From Microbacterium sp. XT11 (GTDB lineage Bacteria > Actinomycetota > Actinomycetes > Actinomycetales > Microbacteriaceae), in assembly GCF_001513675.1 (NCBI RefSeq), contig NZ_CP013859.1, positions 2,853,081 to 2,917,080 of the forward strand: a DNA stretch of 64,000 nucleotides, given 5' to 3'. The translations under genes and the position numbers were made by a program. The notes under the pieces are model-generated. The model searched no databases, was not told the origin of the DNA, and worked only from the letters and a program-made list of their open reading frames with translations. Shown in pieces: positions 9,927-20,864 of this stretch. Each line of letters begins with the position of its first letter. Position 1 is the stretch's first letter.

Positions 9927-9942
9927 CAGCGCACTGCCGTCA

Positions 9943-10596
9943 TCACAGCGGCGTCGCGTACAGCGGCGAGATCGCCCGCAGGTAGCGCGCGAAGAGCTCC
10001 TTGCGGCGCCGCTTCACGAGCGTCGGGAGCAGCCGGTAGAGCACCGCGATCGGCGCGTCGAAGGCGCGCACCGTGAACCACACCTCGTCGTTGTCCTCGC
10101 GCCACTCGATATCGAACGACTCTTCGCCGCTGACGACCGAGCCGCCGACGGTCCCGAGCACGAAGCCGATCCGTCGCTTCTCCTCGGTCACAGAGATCAC
10201 GCGCAGCTGGGCGTCTGCACGCATGCCAGCGACCCTGCCGTGCACGCGCAAGGTCATGCCTGGTCCCACGAACGGGGTGCCCTCCGCATCGAAGCGCTGC
10301 TCGACCTCGCGCTTGCTCGGAGCGATCGGGTTGCCCTCGGCATCGAAGCTCACGCCGGCGTACGCGGGCCCCGGTGCTGGTCGCACATCGTCGATCGATA
10401 GGCCGGCCGCGCGTTGCGCCGTCCACGACAGGAGGGCCTCGCCGGCCGTCTGGAACCGTTCGGCCCCGCTGCCGATGCGCCAGGACTCCTCAGCAGGGAT
10501 GCTGCGCTCCGGCGGGTACTGCATCAGGTCGGGCGCGTGCGTCGCCCCCACGGCCGCATAGTCCACCGTGTCGTCTCGGAATGTCCCGCGCCGCAT
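9943..10596 (-). CDS. DUF1990 family protein
   Basis: A 217-residue protein resembling the DUF1990/YndJ-C-like family. Recognisable segments are DYAAVGATHAPDLMQYPPE at the N-terminus, the central GMTLRVHGRVAGMRADAQLR strand pair, and GTVGGSVVSGEESFDIEWRE. No catalytic residues can be assigned. The ATG at 10596 is preferred over one 17 codons upstream because GGAGATC precedes it and the extra N-terminus does not fit the family. It is transcribed toward hemW. Confidence 0.8.
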   Translation of the reverse strand: MRRGTFRDDTVDYAAVGATHAPDLMQYPPERSIPAEESWRIGSGAERFQTAGEALLSWTAQRAAGLSIDDVRPAPGPAYAGVSFDAEGNPIAPSKREVEQRFDAEGTPFVGPGMTLRVHGRVAGMRADAQLRVISVTEEKRRIGFVLGTVGGSVVSGEESFDIEWREDNDEVWFTVRAFDAPIAVLYRLLPTLVKRRRKELFARYLRAISPLYATPL

Positions 10597-10603
10597 GATC
10601 TCC

Positions 10604-10609
10604 AGACTA
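10604..10609 (-). promoter_or_regulatory. -10 hexamer TAGTCT of the DUF1990 gene
   Basis: TAGTCT lies seven bases before the start codon, the same geometry as at the HIT gene. The spacer GGAGATC could also serve as a ribosome site, so leaderless and leadered expression are both possible. Confidence 0.4.
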
Positions 10610-10683
10610 CTGGGGCTTGCCTGAGCGAACACCCCCACGCGCCGCACGCCGACACATCGGATGCCGCGGCCGTGGCGGTCGCG

Positions 10684-12537
<1,854 letters not shown>

Positions 12538-12546
12538 GTCCCGACG

Positions 12547-12552
12547 ATTCTA
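12547..12552 (-). promoter_or_regulatory. -10 hexamer TAGAAT of lepA
   Basis: TAGAAT lies nine bases upstream of the lepA ATG, predicting a leader of only two or three nucleotides. No Shine-Dalgarno sequence fits between them. Confidence 0.5.
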
Positions 12553-12642
12553 CGGTCAGGCGTGCTGGTTGCTCGATTCCGGCATCCGGTGCCTCGAATC
12601 GCGCAAACCGGTGATAGTCTCGCGAAGTTGCCCGGGAACGTC

Positions 12643-12671
12643 TTGTGACACCCGATCCCACGGGCGATACG
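12643..12671 (+). promoter_or_regulatory. Candidate promoter of the peptide ABC transporter operon
   Basis: TTGTGA and GATACG are separated by 17 bp on the plus strand in the gap between lepA and the first permease gene. The -10 match is weak, so this is a best guess. Confidence 0.35.
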
Positions 12672-12796
12672 ACTCCGTCACAGACGATGTGGGCGTCGCG
12701 TCGCGCGATTCCGTGGATGGTGCTTGAATGGCTACCCGGCTCAGCGTTGCGTCGGCAGATCCCGCGCGCGTCTGTAAAAGAGAAAGACTCATCACC

Positions 12797-13780
12797 TTGA
12801 TCAAGTATCTTGTGCGCCGATCACTCGGCTGGCTGCTCATGATCGTGGTAGCCACGAACCTCACGTACTTCCTGGCGTGGAACTTCCTCGACCCGCGCAG
12901 CAACTACGTGGGGCGGCGCCCTCCGCTGACGGAGGAGCAGATCGTCAACACCCTCGCCCCGCGCAACCTCAGCGACACCGTTCCGCTGATCGAGCGCTGG
13001 TGGACCTGGCTCACCGGCATCCTGCTGCGGTGGGACTGGGGTGTCAGCCCCACCGGCGGCTCCGTGAACGAACAGGTCGCCTACCGGATGTGGGTGAGTG
13101 CGGAGCTCGTGCTCGGCGCGACCATCATCACCACCCTCCTCGGCATCGCACTGGGCGTCTACACCGCGTCGCGGCAGTACAAGCTCGCCGACCGCATCGG
13201 TCAGGCGACGAGCATCATCACGATGAACATCCCGATCGTGGTCGCCGCGTTCGCCGTCGTCCTCCTCGCCATCGGGCTCAACAACGCGACCGGCGTACGC
13301 ATCTTCTACGTGACGGGCAACGCCAGCAGAGGCGTCGAGGGCTTCTTCCCGGTACTCGTCGACGTGCTGCAGCATCTGACGCTGCCGACCATCGCCCTCG
13401 TCCTCACCGGATACGCGAGCATCCACTTCCTGCAGCGCTCGCTGCTCCTCGACAACATCAGCGCCGATTACGTCCGCACCGCCCGCGCCAAGGGACTCAC
13501 GAAGCAGCAGGCGATCCGCAAGCACGCGCTGCGCACCTCGCTCATCCCGGTCGCCACCCAGGTGGCCTTCACGATCCCCACGGTCTTCACCGGGGCCGTG
13601 CTGACCGAGACGATCTTCGCGTGGAACGGCATGGGCCGCTACTTCATCGAGACCATCACGAAGAACGACATCCACGGCACGGTCGCGATCGCGGCCTTCG
13701 GAGCCGTGCTCACGGCGATCGGCGCCATCCTCGCCGACATCGCCGTCGTCGTGCTCGACCCGCGAGTGAGAGTGAGCTGA
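12797..13780 (+). CDS. Peptide ABC transporter permease (DppB/OppB type)
   Basis: The first transmembrane subunit of an oligopeptide importer. It has an N-terminal membrane helix (LGWLLMIVVATNLTYFLA), a long periplasmic loop, and a BPD_transp_1 core with the cytoplasmic coupling loop DYVRTARAKGLTKQQ near the C-terminal half. The TTG at 12797 gives the family-like N-terminus (M)IKYLVRRSLGW and a 327-residue protein with purine-rich AGAGAAAG upstream. An ATG at 12728 would add 23 residues that look non-conserved. It is separated from the second permease gene by one base. Confidence 0.9.
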   Translation: MIKYLVRRSLGWLLMIVVATNLTYFLAWNFLDPRSNYVGRRPPLTEEQIVNTLAPRNLSDTVPLIERWWTWLTGILLRWDWGVSPTGGSVNEQVAYRMWVSAELVLGATIITTLLGIALGVYTASRQYKLADRIGQATSIITMNIPIVVAAFAVVLLAIGLNNATGVRIFYVTGNASRGVEGFFPVLVDVLQHLTLPTIALVLTGYASIHFLQRSLLLDNISADYVRTARAKGLTKQQAIRKHALRTSLIPVATQVAFTIPTVFTGAVLTETIFAWNGMGRYFIETITKNDIHGTVAIAAFGAVLTAIGAILADIAVVVLDPRVRVS

Positions 13781-13781
13781 C

Positions 13782-14720
13782 ATGACGACCGACATGATCG
13801 ACCCCACCATCCAGCCGCCAGCGGGCGCCCCCGGCCCCGAGACGACCCGGGTGGCGACGAAGCGGCTCTCCAAGTGGACGCTGTACACCCGCCGCTACAT
13901 GCGCAACAAGGGCGCAGTGGCCGGCCTCGTCATCTTCGCGCTGCTCGTGCTCTTCGCGGTCTTCGGACCACTCATCGCTCGGTACGACCACATCCAGATG
14001 GACTTCCTCAACCTGAGCACGGGTCCGTCGGCCGACCACTGGTTCGGCACCAACAGCGCCGGCAACGACGTCTTCGCCCAGGTCGCCGTCGGTCTCCAGC
14101 GGTCGCTCATGATCGCCCTCACGGTCTCGATCGGCGTGACCATCGTGTCGGCGCTCGTCGGCACCGCCGCCGCGTACTTCGGCGGCTGGACCGAGCGCAT
14201 CGCGCTGCTCGTCATCCACTTCATGATGGTGATCCCGAGCTTCCTCCTGCTCGCCATGATCTCCAACAAGTCGGGCGGCGACTGGCGGGTCATCGCGCTC
14301 ATCATGATCTTCGTGATCGGGTGGTACTTCCCCGCGCGCGTCATCTGGACCATGGCGCTCTCGCTGCGCGAACGCGAGTACGTCAGCGCCGCGCGCTACA
14401 TGGGCGTCGGAGGCATGAGGATCGTGATCCGGCATCTGCTGCCGAACATCGGCTCGCTGCTCGTGATCAACTTCACCCTCGGCGTCGTCAACGCCGTCAT
14501 CACCGAGACCGGTCTGTCGTTCCTCGGATTCGGCGTCAAGATCCCCGATGTCTCCCTCGGAGCCCTGATCGGCACCGGCTCCAGCTCCCTCACCACCGCG
14601 CCGTGGCTGTTCTACTTCCCCGCCGCCGCGCTCACCCTGCTCACCGTGTCGATGGCGCTCGTCGCCGACGGCCTGCGTGACGCCCTCGATCCCACCTCGG
14701 CGGCAGGAGGCCGCGCATGA
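13782..14720 (+). CDS. Peptide ABC transporter permease (DppC/OppC type)
   Basis: The second transmembrane subunit, 312 residues. The N-terminal OppC segment contains a helix at GAVAGLVIFALLVLFAVFGP. The permease core includes HWFGTNSAGNDVFAQV, a conserved periplasmic motif, and the coupling loop REREYVSAARYMGVGGM. It starts one base after the first permease and overlaps the ATPase gene by 4 bp, so the three are translationally coupled. Confidence 0.94.
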   Translation: MTTDMIDPTIQPPAGAPGPETTRVATKRLSKWTLYTRRYMRNKGAVAGLVIFALLVLFAVFGPLIARYDHIQMDFLNLSTGPSADHWFGTNSAGNDVFAQVAVGLQRSLMIALTVSIGVTIVSALVGTAAAYFGGWTERIALLVIHFMMVIPSFLLLAMISNKSGGDWRVIALIMIFVIGWYFPARVIWTMALSLREREYVSAARYMGVGGMRIVIRHLLPNIGSLLVINFTLGVVNAVITETGLSFLGFGVKIPDVSLGALIGTGSSSLTTAPWLFYFPAAALTLLTVSMALVADGLRDALDPTSAAGGRA

Positions 14721-16645
14721 GCATTGTTCTCTCCGTCCGCGACCTCCGGGTCAGCTTCGCCTCCGAGGCGGGGCGCGTCGATGCCGTGCGCGGCGTCTCC
14801 TTCGACCTCGAAGCCGGCAAGACCCTCGGCATCGTCGGCGAGTCCGGCTCGGGAAAGTCGGTCACCTCGCTCGCCATCATGGGCCTGCTCGACGAGAACG
14901 CACGCGTCACCGGGTCGATCGTGTACGACGGTCAGGAGCTCATCGGCAAGAGCGACAAGCAGCTGTCTGTCATCCGCGGCAACGGCATGTCGATGGTCTT
15001 CCAGGACCCGCTGACGTCGCTGACGCCGGTCTTCACGATCGGTGACCAGCTCATCGAAGCCCTCACCGTGCACCGCAGCCTCTCCAAGAAGGAGGCGTGG
15101 GACCGTGCGGTCGAGCTGCTGCGTCTCGTCGGGATCACCGAGCCGGAGCGGCGCATGAAGTCGTTCCCGCACGAGTTCTCAGGCGGCATGCGCCAGCGCG
15201 TTGTGATCGCCATCGCCATGGCGAACAAGCCGAAGCTCATCATCTGCGACGAGCCGACGACGGCCCTCGACGTCACCATCCAGGCGCAGATCCTCGACCT
15301 CATCGAGAAGGCCCAGGACGAGACGGGCGCTGCCGTGATCATGATCACCCACGACATGGGTGTGGTCGCGCGCACCGCCGACGACGTGATGGTCATGTAC
15401 GCGGGCAAGCCGGTCGAGCACGCATCGGCGCAGGAGCTCTTCCATCGCACGCGGATGCCGTACTCCATCGGCCTGCTCGGTGCGATCCCGCGCGTGGACA
15501 AGGCCGAGAAGGAACCGCTGACGCCGATCAAGGGCAACCCGCCGCTCCTCATCAACCTGCCTGACGCGTGCCCCTTCGCCGACCGCTGCCCCATCGCGAT
15601 CGACGCCTGCCGCGCCAAGGAGCCGGAACTGCTCCCGGTCGCCACGGGCTCTGGTGCCACGCACCTCGCAGCCTGCATCCGAGCGGACGAGATCGAGGAC
15701 GGCGGTCTGCTCGGCGGTCTCCCTGTCTACCCGGTGCGCGAGATCGCGGAGAGCGCGCTCACCCGCCTCCCCCGCGAAGAACGCCCCGTCACCCTCGAGG
15801 TGCGCAACCTCACGAAGACCTTCCCCCTGCTGAAGGGCGCGTTCCTCAAGCGCAAGGTCGGCGAGGTGCACGCCATCAAGGGCATCAGCTTCGACGTGCG
15901 CGAGGGCGAGACGATGGCGATCGTCGGCGAGTCCGGATCGGGCAAGACCACGACCCTCCTGCAGATCATGGACATGGTCAAGCAGAAGGACGGCGACATC
16001 GTGATCGCCGGCACCAGTGTCAACGACATCCGCAGCCGCAAGGTCGAGCGGCAGCTGCGCCGTGACATCCAGATCGTCTTCCAGGACCCCATGGGTGCGC
16101 TCGACCCGCGGATGACCGTGGCCGACATCATCGCCGAGCCCATGGCCGCGATCGGGATGCCGAAGGCGGAGATCCACCGCCGCGTCGACGAGCTCATGGA
16201 CCTCGTCGGGCTCAACCCCGCCCACAGCGACCGGTTCCCGCAGGCGTTCTCGGGAGGCCAGCGACAGCGCATCGGCATCGCGAGGGCGCTATCGACCAAC
16301 CCGAAGATCGTCGTGCTCGACGAGCCGGTGTCCGCGCTCGACGTGTCGATCCAGGCCGGCGTGATCAACCTCCTGGACGATCTGAAGGTCAAGCTGGGGC
16401 TGTCGTACCTCTTCGTCGCGCACGACCTCTCGGTGGTGCGCCACATCGCCGACCGCGTCGCCGTGATGTACCTCGGCGACTTCGTCGAGCACGGTGACGT
16501 CGACGAGGTCTTCGACAACCCGAAGCACCCGTATACGCAGGCCCTGCTCTCGGCGATCCCGGTCCCTGACCCCGACATCGAGCGCACGCGCACGCGCGTG
16601 GTGTTCGATCCGCAGACCATGAGCACGAGGCCCGTCTCCGTCTGA
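14717..16645 (+). CDS. Fused double ATPase of the peptide ABC transporter (DppD-DppF type)
   Basis: A 642-residue protein holding both nucleotide-binding domains in one chain. Domain 1 has Walker A GESGSGKS, signature FSGGMRQRV and Walker B IICDEPTTALD. The oligopeptide-transporter C-terminal cysteine segment follows (CPFADRCPIAIDAC). Domain 2, from about residue 355, has GESGSGKT, FSGGQRQRI and VVLDEPVSALD. Both sites look catalytically complete. In Dpp/Opp systems these are usually two proteins, but fusions are common in actinobacteria. It energises import through the two adjacent permeases. Confidence 0.95.
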   Translation: MSIVLSVRDLRVSFASEAGRVDAVRGVSFDLEAGKTLGIVGESGSGKSVTSLAIMGLLDENARVTGSIVYDGQELIGKSDKQLSVIRGNGMSMVFQDPLTSLTPVFTIGDQLIEALTVHRSLSKKEAWDRAVELLRLVGITEPERRMKSFPHEFSGGMRQRVVIAIAMANKPKLIICDEPTTALDVTIQAQILDLIEKAQDETGAAVIMITHDMGVVARTADDVMVMYAGKPVEHASAQELFHRTRMPYSIGLLGAIPRVDKAEKEPLTPIKGNPPLLINLPDACPFADRCPIAIDACRAKEPELLPVATGSGATHLAACIRADEIEDGGLLGGLPVYPVREIAESALTRLPREERPVTLEVRNLTKTFPLLKGAFLKRKVGEVHAIKGISFDVREGETMAIVGESGSGKTTTLLQIMDMVKQKDGDIVIAGTSVNDIRSRKVERQLRRDIQIVFQDPMGALDPRMTVADIIAEPMAAIGMPKAEIHRRVDELMDLVGLNPAHSDRFPQAFSGGQRQRIGIARALSTNPKIVVLDEPVSALDVSIQAGVINLLDDLKVKLGLSYLFVAHDLSVVRHIADRVAVMYLGDFVEHGDVDEVFDNPKHPYTQALLSAIPVPDPDIERTRTRVVFDPQTMSTRPVSV

Positions 16646-16774
16646 TCCGAGCGCATCCGCGCTGCGGGTCACCGTCCGATAACGGTTAGCCGGTATTCAC
16701 CGTGACCTGCTGTGCCGCAGTCAACAGCGAACTATTCTTCCCCTTATGACACGCCGAAAGGCGAAAGGAGCACC

Positions 16775-18493
16775 ATGAAGCACAAGAAGCTGGCGGGGGC
16801 GGTCGCGATCAGCGGCGTCCTCGCCCTCGCCCTCGCGGGTTGCGCGAGCGGTTCCGGGAACACCGGTGGCGGGGACAACGGCGGCGGCGAGACGGTCGAG
16901 ACCAAGGCGGCCGACTACAACCCCCAGCCGCGTGAGAACCTCAAGGAGGGCGGCGAGGTCCACTTCGAGATCAACGAGATCCCGGAGCAGCTGAACGCCT
17001 TCAACAGCGACGCCAGCGCCGACACCGCACGTCTGTGGTACTACTTCATGCCCCAGATCCTCCTGGTCTCGCCGGAGGGCGAGGTCTACAAGAACGACGC
17101 GTACCTCGACAAGTACGAGATCGGCGAGAAGGACGGCAACACCACCGTCACCTTCACCTTCACCGACAAGGCGCACTTCAACGACGGCACCGACATGGAC
17201 TGGACCGCCATCGACGCCACGTGGAAGGCCAACCGCTCGACCGAAGAGGGCTTCAACCCGAACGCGACCGACGGCTACAAGCAGATCAAGTCCGTCGAGC
17301 AGGGCGACACCGCCAAGACCGCCGTCGTCACGTTCGACGGCATCTACGCCTGGCCGTCCATGGCGTTCCTCACCGGCGGTGTGCTGAACCCGAAGCACGC
17401 TGACGCCGACACGTTCAACAACGCCTACATCGGCAACCTCCACGCCGAGTGGGGTGCCGGCCCCTACACCGTCGACGAGTTCGACGCCAACAGCGGCTTC
17501 GTCTCGTTCAAGCCGAACCCCGAGTGGTGGGGCAACGCTCCGCTCCTCGACAAGGTGACCTTCCAGGCCCTCGAGGACGACGCGGCGATCAACGCGTTCA
17601 AGAACGGTGAGATCGACCAGGTCGAGGCTGGTAGCGAGGACCGCCTCAAGCAGGTCGAGGACGTGGACGGCGCCGTCGTGCGTCGCGCACAGCAGACCGC
17701 CAAGACCGTGCTCATGGTCGACGCGGACAAGCCGCAGTTCGAGGACCTCAACGTCCGCAAGGCCTTCTTCATGGGCGTCAACATCGACCAGCAGAAGCAG
17801 ATCGCGTGGAACGGCCTCGGCTACAAGGAGGAGCCGGCGGGCTCCCTCAACATGTACTCGTTCCAGGACGGCTACGTCGACGCGTTCGCCGAGGCCGGCC
17901 TGAAGTACGACGTGGACGAGGCGAAGAAGCTCCTCGACGAGGCCGGCTGGAAGGTCGGCTCCGACGGCATCCGCGAGAAGGACGGCGTGAAGTTCTCGGT
18001 CGTCTACCCGATCTTCAGCAACAGCCCGGTCCAGGAGGCCCTGGCCAAGTCGCTGCAGGCTCAGGAGAAGGAGCTCGGCATCGACCTGAAGATCGAGGTG
18101 CGTTCGTCGAACGACTTCTCGAACGACTTCACGTCGAAGAACTGGGACATCTTCAGCCTCCGCTTCACCGACTCCGACCCGTTCGGACCGGCCTGGATGT
18201 GCCAGCTCTACTGCTCGGACAGCAGCCTGAACCTGTCGGGCACCGGCACGCCGGAGATCGACAAGATGATCGCCGATGACGTCGAGTCGCAGAAGGACTC
18301 GAAGAGCTGGACCGACGCTGCCATGAAGGCCGAGTCGAAGATCATCGAGGAGACCTGGGGCGTCATCCCGCTCTACAACGGCCCGTCGATCTACGTGGTC
18401 CAGGAGGGTCTCGCGAACCTCACGCCGGAGCCCTACGTGGGTCTCGACCTCTTCGGTGTCACCCCCGTCGAGGACCTCGGCTGGGAGAAGTAA
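16775..18493 (+). CDS. Peptide-binding lipoprotein of the ABC transporter (SBP family 5)
   Basis: The extracellular solute-binding component, 572 residues. The lipoprotein signal ends in LAGC with Cys23 as the lipidated residue, followed by a Gly/Asn-rich linker. The family 5 fold is recognisable from DKAHFNDGTDMDWTA, FNNAYIGNLHAEWGAGPY and the C-terminal half. AAAGGAG precedes the ATG at 16775; an upstream in-frame ATG is rejected. A 129-bp gap separates it from the ATPase gene, so it may have extra transcription. A strong hairpin follows the stop. Confidence 0.94.
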   Translation: MKHKKLAGAVAISGVLALALAGCASGSGNTGGGDNGGGETVETKAADYNPQPRENLKEGGEVHFEINEIPEQLNAFNSDASADTARLWYYFMPQILLVSPEGEVYKNDAYLDKYEIGEKDGNTTVTFTFTDKAHFNDGTDMDWTAIDATWKANRSTEEGFNPNATDGYKQIKSVEQGDTAKTAVVTFDGIYAWPSMAFLTGGVLNPKHADADTFNNAYIGNLHAEWGAGPYTVDEFDANSGFVSFKPNPEWWGNAPLLDKVTFQALEDDAAINAFKNGEIDQVEAGSEDRLKQVEDVDGAVVRRAQQTAKTVLMVDADKPQFEDLNVRKAFFMGVNIDQQKQIAWNGLGYKEEPAGSLNMYSFQDGYVDAFAEAGLKYDVDEAKKLLDEAGWKVGSDGIREKDGVKFSVVYPIFSNSPVQEALAKSLQAQEKELGIDLKIEVRSSNDFSNDFTSKNWDIFSLRFTDSDPFGPAWMCQLYCSDSSLNLSGTGTPEIDKMIADDVESQKDSKSWTDAAMKAESKIIEETWGVIPLYNGPSIYVVQEGLANLTPEPYVGLDLFGVTPVEDLGWEK

Positions 18494-18515
18494 TCCCGAG
18501 ACACGTCGTGTCTGA

Positions 18516-18548
18516 GGCGGGGTCGGTGGTTCGTCCACCGGCCCCGCC
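18516..18548 (+). terminator. Hairpin terminator after the peptide transporter operon
   Basis: A 14-bp GC-rich stem (GGCGGGGTCGGTGG with CCACCGGCCCCGCC, one G-T pair) closes a TTCGT loop 22 bp after the lipoprotein stop. Only TTCCT follows, so the U-tract is poor, as is usual in this GC range. Confidence 0.75.
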
Positions 18549-18552
18549 TTCC

Positions 18553-18558
18553 TATGCT
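18553..18558 (+). promoter_or_regulatory. -10 hexamer TATGCT of the hydrolase gene
   Basis: TATGCT ends seven bases before the GTG at 18566 and follows the terminator stem by a few bases. It would give a leaderless mRNA starting at or beside that GTG. Confidence 0.4.
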
Positions 18559-18565
18559 GGCTGAT

Positions 18566-19306
18566 GTGAACGTCCAGATCGTGCTCGTGCACGGCATCCG
18601 CACGTCCGCCACGATGTGGCGACCGCAGCTGGCGTTCCTCGCCGAGCGGGGCGTGCAGGCCACGGCCGTCGATCTGCCCGGTCACGGCACGCGGATGGAC
18701 GAGGACTTCACGCTCCACGAGGCGCTGCACACCATCGACGCCGCCGTCCGGGCCGCTGCCGATGCCGGACCTGTGCTCCTCGTCGGCCACTCGATGGGCG
18801 GGTTGCTCTCGCTCGCGTACACAGGAGGCGCCGAGACGCCGCCGGTCGCCGGCCTCATCGCCGCCTCGTGCACGGCACTCCCGCGCGGAGCGGCGCTCAG
18901 GGCCTACCGGATGCTGGCCCGCGCAGTCGACTCCCTGCCCGACCGCGGTCAGTGGCTCACAGAGCGCATCCTCGCCGCGACGATCCCCCTCGAGAACCGA
19001 GGCGACTTCGCTGCGGGAGGGTACGCGCTCGACACGCAGGACATCGCCCTCGGAAGCCTCTCGGGGCTCGACCTCGCGACCGCCGTCGCTCGCATCCGCG
19101 TGCCTTTGTGGTTCGTGAACGGTCAGTACGATCAGCTGCGCGTGAACGAGTCGTTGTTCCGGAGGCTCGCCCCGCACGCGGAGCTCATCGTGGTCCCCCG
19201 CACCACGCACCTCGTCACCGCCATGCGGCCGACGGTCTTCAACGCCGTGCTGCAGCTGGCGATCGCGACGCTGGAGAGCGGCGACTCCCCCGCGCCATCG
19301 CCGTGA
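18566..19306 (+). CDS. Alpha/beta hydrolase
   Basis: A 246-residue hydrolase counted from the GTG at 18566. IVLVHGIRTSATMW provides the oxyanion-hole HG region, GHSMGG the nucleophile elbow, NGQYDQL a candidate acid, and TTHLV the catalytic histidine. The substrate is unknown. An in-frame ATG at 18554 would add four residues, but it overlaps a TATGCT -10 hexamer, so the GTG start is preferred. The last 68 bp overlap the convergent MFS gene on the other strand. Confidence 0.85.
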   Translation: MNVQIVLVHGIRTSATMWRPQLAFLAERGVQATAVDLPGHGTRMDEDFTLHEALHTIDAAVRAAADAGPVLLVGHSMGGLLSLAYTGGAETPPVAGLIAASCTALPRGAALRAYRMLARAVDSLPDRGQWLTERILAATIPLENRGDFAAGGYALDTQDIALGSLSGLDLATAVARIRVPLWFVNGQYDQLRVNESLFRRLAPHAELIVVPRTTHLVTAMRPTVFNAVLQLAIATLESGDSPAPSP

Positions 19307-20492
19307 GAAGAGCTCCGGCGAGGGAGAGGACGGCCGCGGCGGCGAAATCGAGCCAGAATCCGCCGACGAGTGCGACCAGGCCGGCTCCGAGCACGGGTCC
19401 GATGAGCTGGCCGAGTGCTGCGGTGACGTTCACGATGCCGAGGTCGCGCGCGTGGTCCTGCTCGTGCGGGAGCAGATCGGCCGCGAACGCCAGTCCCACG
19501 GTTGAGAACGCGCCATAGCCGAGACCCATGAGCGCCGCCGCGATCAACGTGGTCTCGAGCGCGGGCGAGATCGCGATCACCACGCCGGATGCCGCCTGTA
19601 CGACGGCCGCCAGCACGGTCAGGCCGCGACGGTTGCCGGTGCGGTCGGAGACGATGCCGGTGACGACGGAGGCGATGACGACGAACACCGTGTACACGAC
19701 GATGAGCAGCAGCAGGTTGTCCTGCGCCTCGGTCGTGGACTGCCCGAGACCGTGCAGAAGGAAGAACAGGAAGAGCGCCGTACCCAGCGCGTTCCCGATG
19801 TTGGTGACGAGACGTCCCGCGAGCATCCACGCGAAGTCCCGGTCGCGCAGCGAGATCGCTCGGGCGTCTCTCGATGCGCCAGGGCGCTGCCGTTCGGCGG
19901 CCGGCGGGTCGGGAAGGAGCACCGCCGCACCGGTTCCGATCACGGCGATCGCCCCGGCGAGGAGCAGGTAGCCCTGTATGACGTCGAGGCCGAGCAGGAC
20001 CACGAGACCGACCCCGACGACGACGCCGACCGCCTGACTCGACCCGATGGCCGCTGACGCCGCTCCTCGCTGCGTCGGCGGGAGCTGGTCGGCGATCATC
20101 GCGGTGAACGCGGCGGAAGCGACCGCGACGCCCACCGAGACGCCGGTCCAGGCCGCTCCCACGGCCCAGGGCCCGGACGAGACACCGGTGGCCAGCAGGC
20201 ACAGCGCCGTCAACCAGGCTCCGGCCAATGCCCACGGCCTGCGCCTGCGGCGTCCTGCCGGTGCACGGTCGGACAGCGCACCTGCAACGGGTCCGGCGAT
20301 GATGCCCGCCAGCCCGCCGACGCCGAGTACGAGACCGGATGAGACCACACCAGCGATCCAGTCGTCCTCCGCGGCATCGAGCTGCAGCGGAAGCAGAAGC
20401 TGCACAGGGGTGAGCTGCACGGTCCAGATCGCGAGCCAAGCGACCGTGAACGGCGTCAGCCACCGCGCCCCCGCCCTGATCGGTGTGCTCAT
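19239..20492 (-). CDS. MFS transporter
   Basis: A 417-residue major facilitator protein with about twelve hydrophobic helices and the loop motif GPVAGALSDRAPAGRRRRRPW after the second helix (the GALSDR signature). GIVSDRTGNRRGL is the equivalent in the second half. The layout resembles the glycoside/pentoside (GPH)-like and melibiose-type branches, but the substrate cannot be read from sequence. The ATG at 20492 with GGGGGAG upstream is preferred over a 64-codon longer frame. It is convergent with, and overlaps, the hydrolase gene by 68 bp. Confidence 0.88.
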   Translation of the reverse strand: MSTPIRAGARWLTPFTVAWLAIWTVQLTPVQLLLPLQLDAAEDDWIAGVVSSGLVLGVGGLAGIIAGPVAGALSDRAPAGRRRRRPWALAGAWLTALCLLATGVSSGPWAVGAAWTGVSVGVAVASAAFTAMIADQLPPTQRGAASAAIGSSQAVGVVVGVGLVVLLGLDVIQGYLLLAGAIAVIGTGAAVLLPDPPAAERQRPGASRDARAISLRDRDFAWMLAGRLVTNIGNALGTALFLFFLLHGLGQSTTEAQDNLLLLIVVYTVFVVIASVVTGIVSDRTGNRRGLTVLAAVVQAASGVVIAISPALETTLIAAALMGLGYGAFSTVGLAFAADLLPHEQDHARDLGIVNVTAALGQLIGPVLGAGLVALVGGFWLDFAAAAVLSLAGALLTAMARGSRRSPASRSPAAARR

Positions 20493-20641
20493 CGGGGCGT
20501 CTCCCCCACGGTTCGGGCTCGTCGTGCGGCATTCGGAAGCCGGGCCGAATCCGCGGGAGCGCCGAGCCTGCAGAGGCCGCCCCTCAGGATGGCGCATGCC
20601 GAGGCCGGGAAGCGGATGCCGCGAAGGAAGGCAGCGTTCAT
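20489..20641 (-). CDS. Candidate 50-codon upstream ORF coupled to the MFS gene
   Basis: A short frame begins MNAAFLRGIRFPASACAILR, has AAGGATCC placed six bases before its ATG, and ends at a TGA that overlaps the MFS start as ATGA. Its reading frame differs from the MFS extension. No homologue is recognised. The good ribosome site and the exact 4-bp coupling make translation plausible, but in GC-rich DNA such frames also arise by chance. Confidence 0.3.
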   Translation of the reverse strand: MNAAFLRGIRFPASACAILRGGLCRLGAPADSARLPNAARRARTVGETPR

Positions 20642-20755
20642 GGAGGATCCTTGACGTCGGTGTCGAGATAGGACGATTCTGCACCCGGTTTCACCATCCG
20701 CGCGATGGAGTATCGCGGGTGCGGCGACGTTTAGGGTGAACGCGTCGGATGCTGG

Positions 20756-20761
20756 TAGACT
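20756..20761 (+). promoter_or_regulatory. -10 hexamer TAGACT of rpsT
   Basis: TAGACT lies about 100 bp upstream of rpsT and is followed by a T-rich stretch. No strong -35 is found at 16-18 bp. The rest of the 372-bp gap between the MFS start and rpsT holds the candidate upstream ORF and nothing else recognised. Confidence 0.4.
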
Positions 20762-20864
20762 CTTTTCTTGGCTTGCGTGTGGGTTCTTCCCTCACGACCG
20801 CCGCGCGGTAGCCCTCTTCTTCCGCCGGCACTCCGAGTAACTCCTGTACAGAAAGCGTCCACAC

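Noticed and set aside
16733..16738. TATTCT as a -10 for the peptide-binding lipoprotein gene
   Set aside because: The hexamer is plausible, but no -35 lies at 16-18 bp and the gene may simply continue the operon transcript, so it is not listed as a promoter.
16721..19210. An 829-codon minus-strand frame opposite the peptide-binding lipoprotein and hydrolase
   Set aside because: It covers two well-supported plus-strand genes, a terminator and the gap between them. Its composition is that of a shadow frame.
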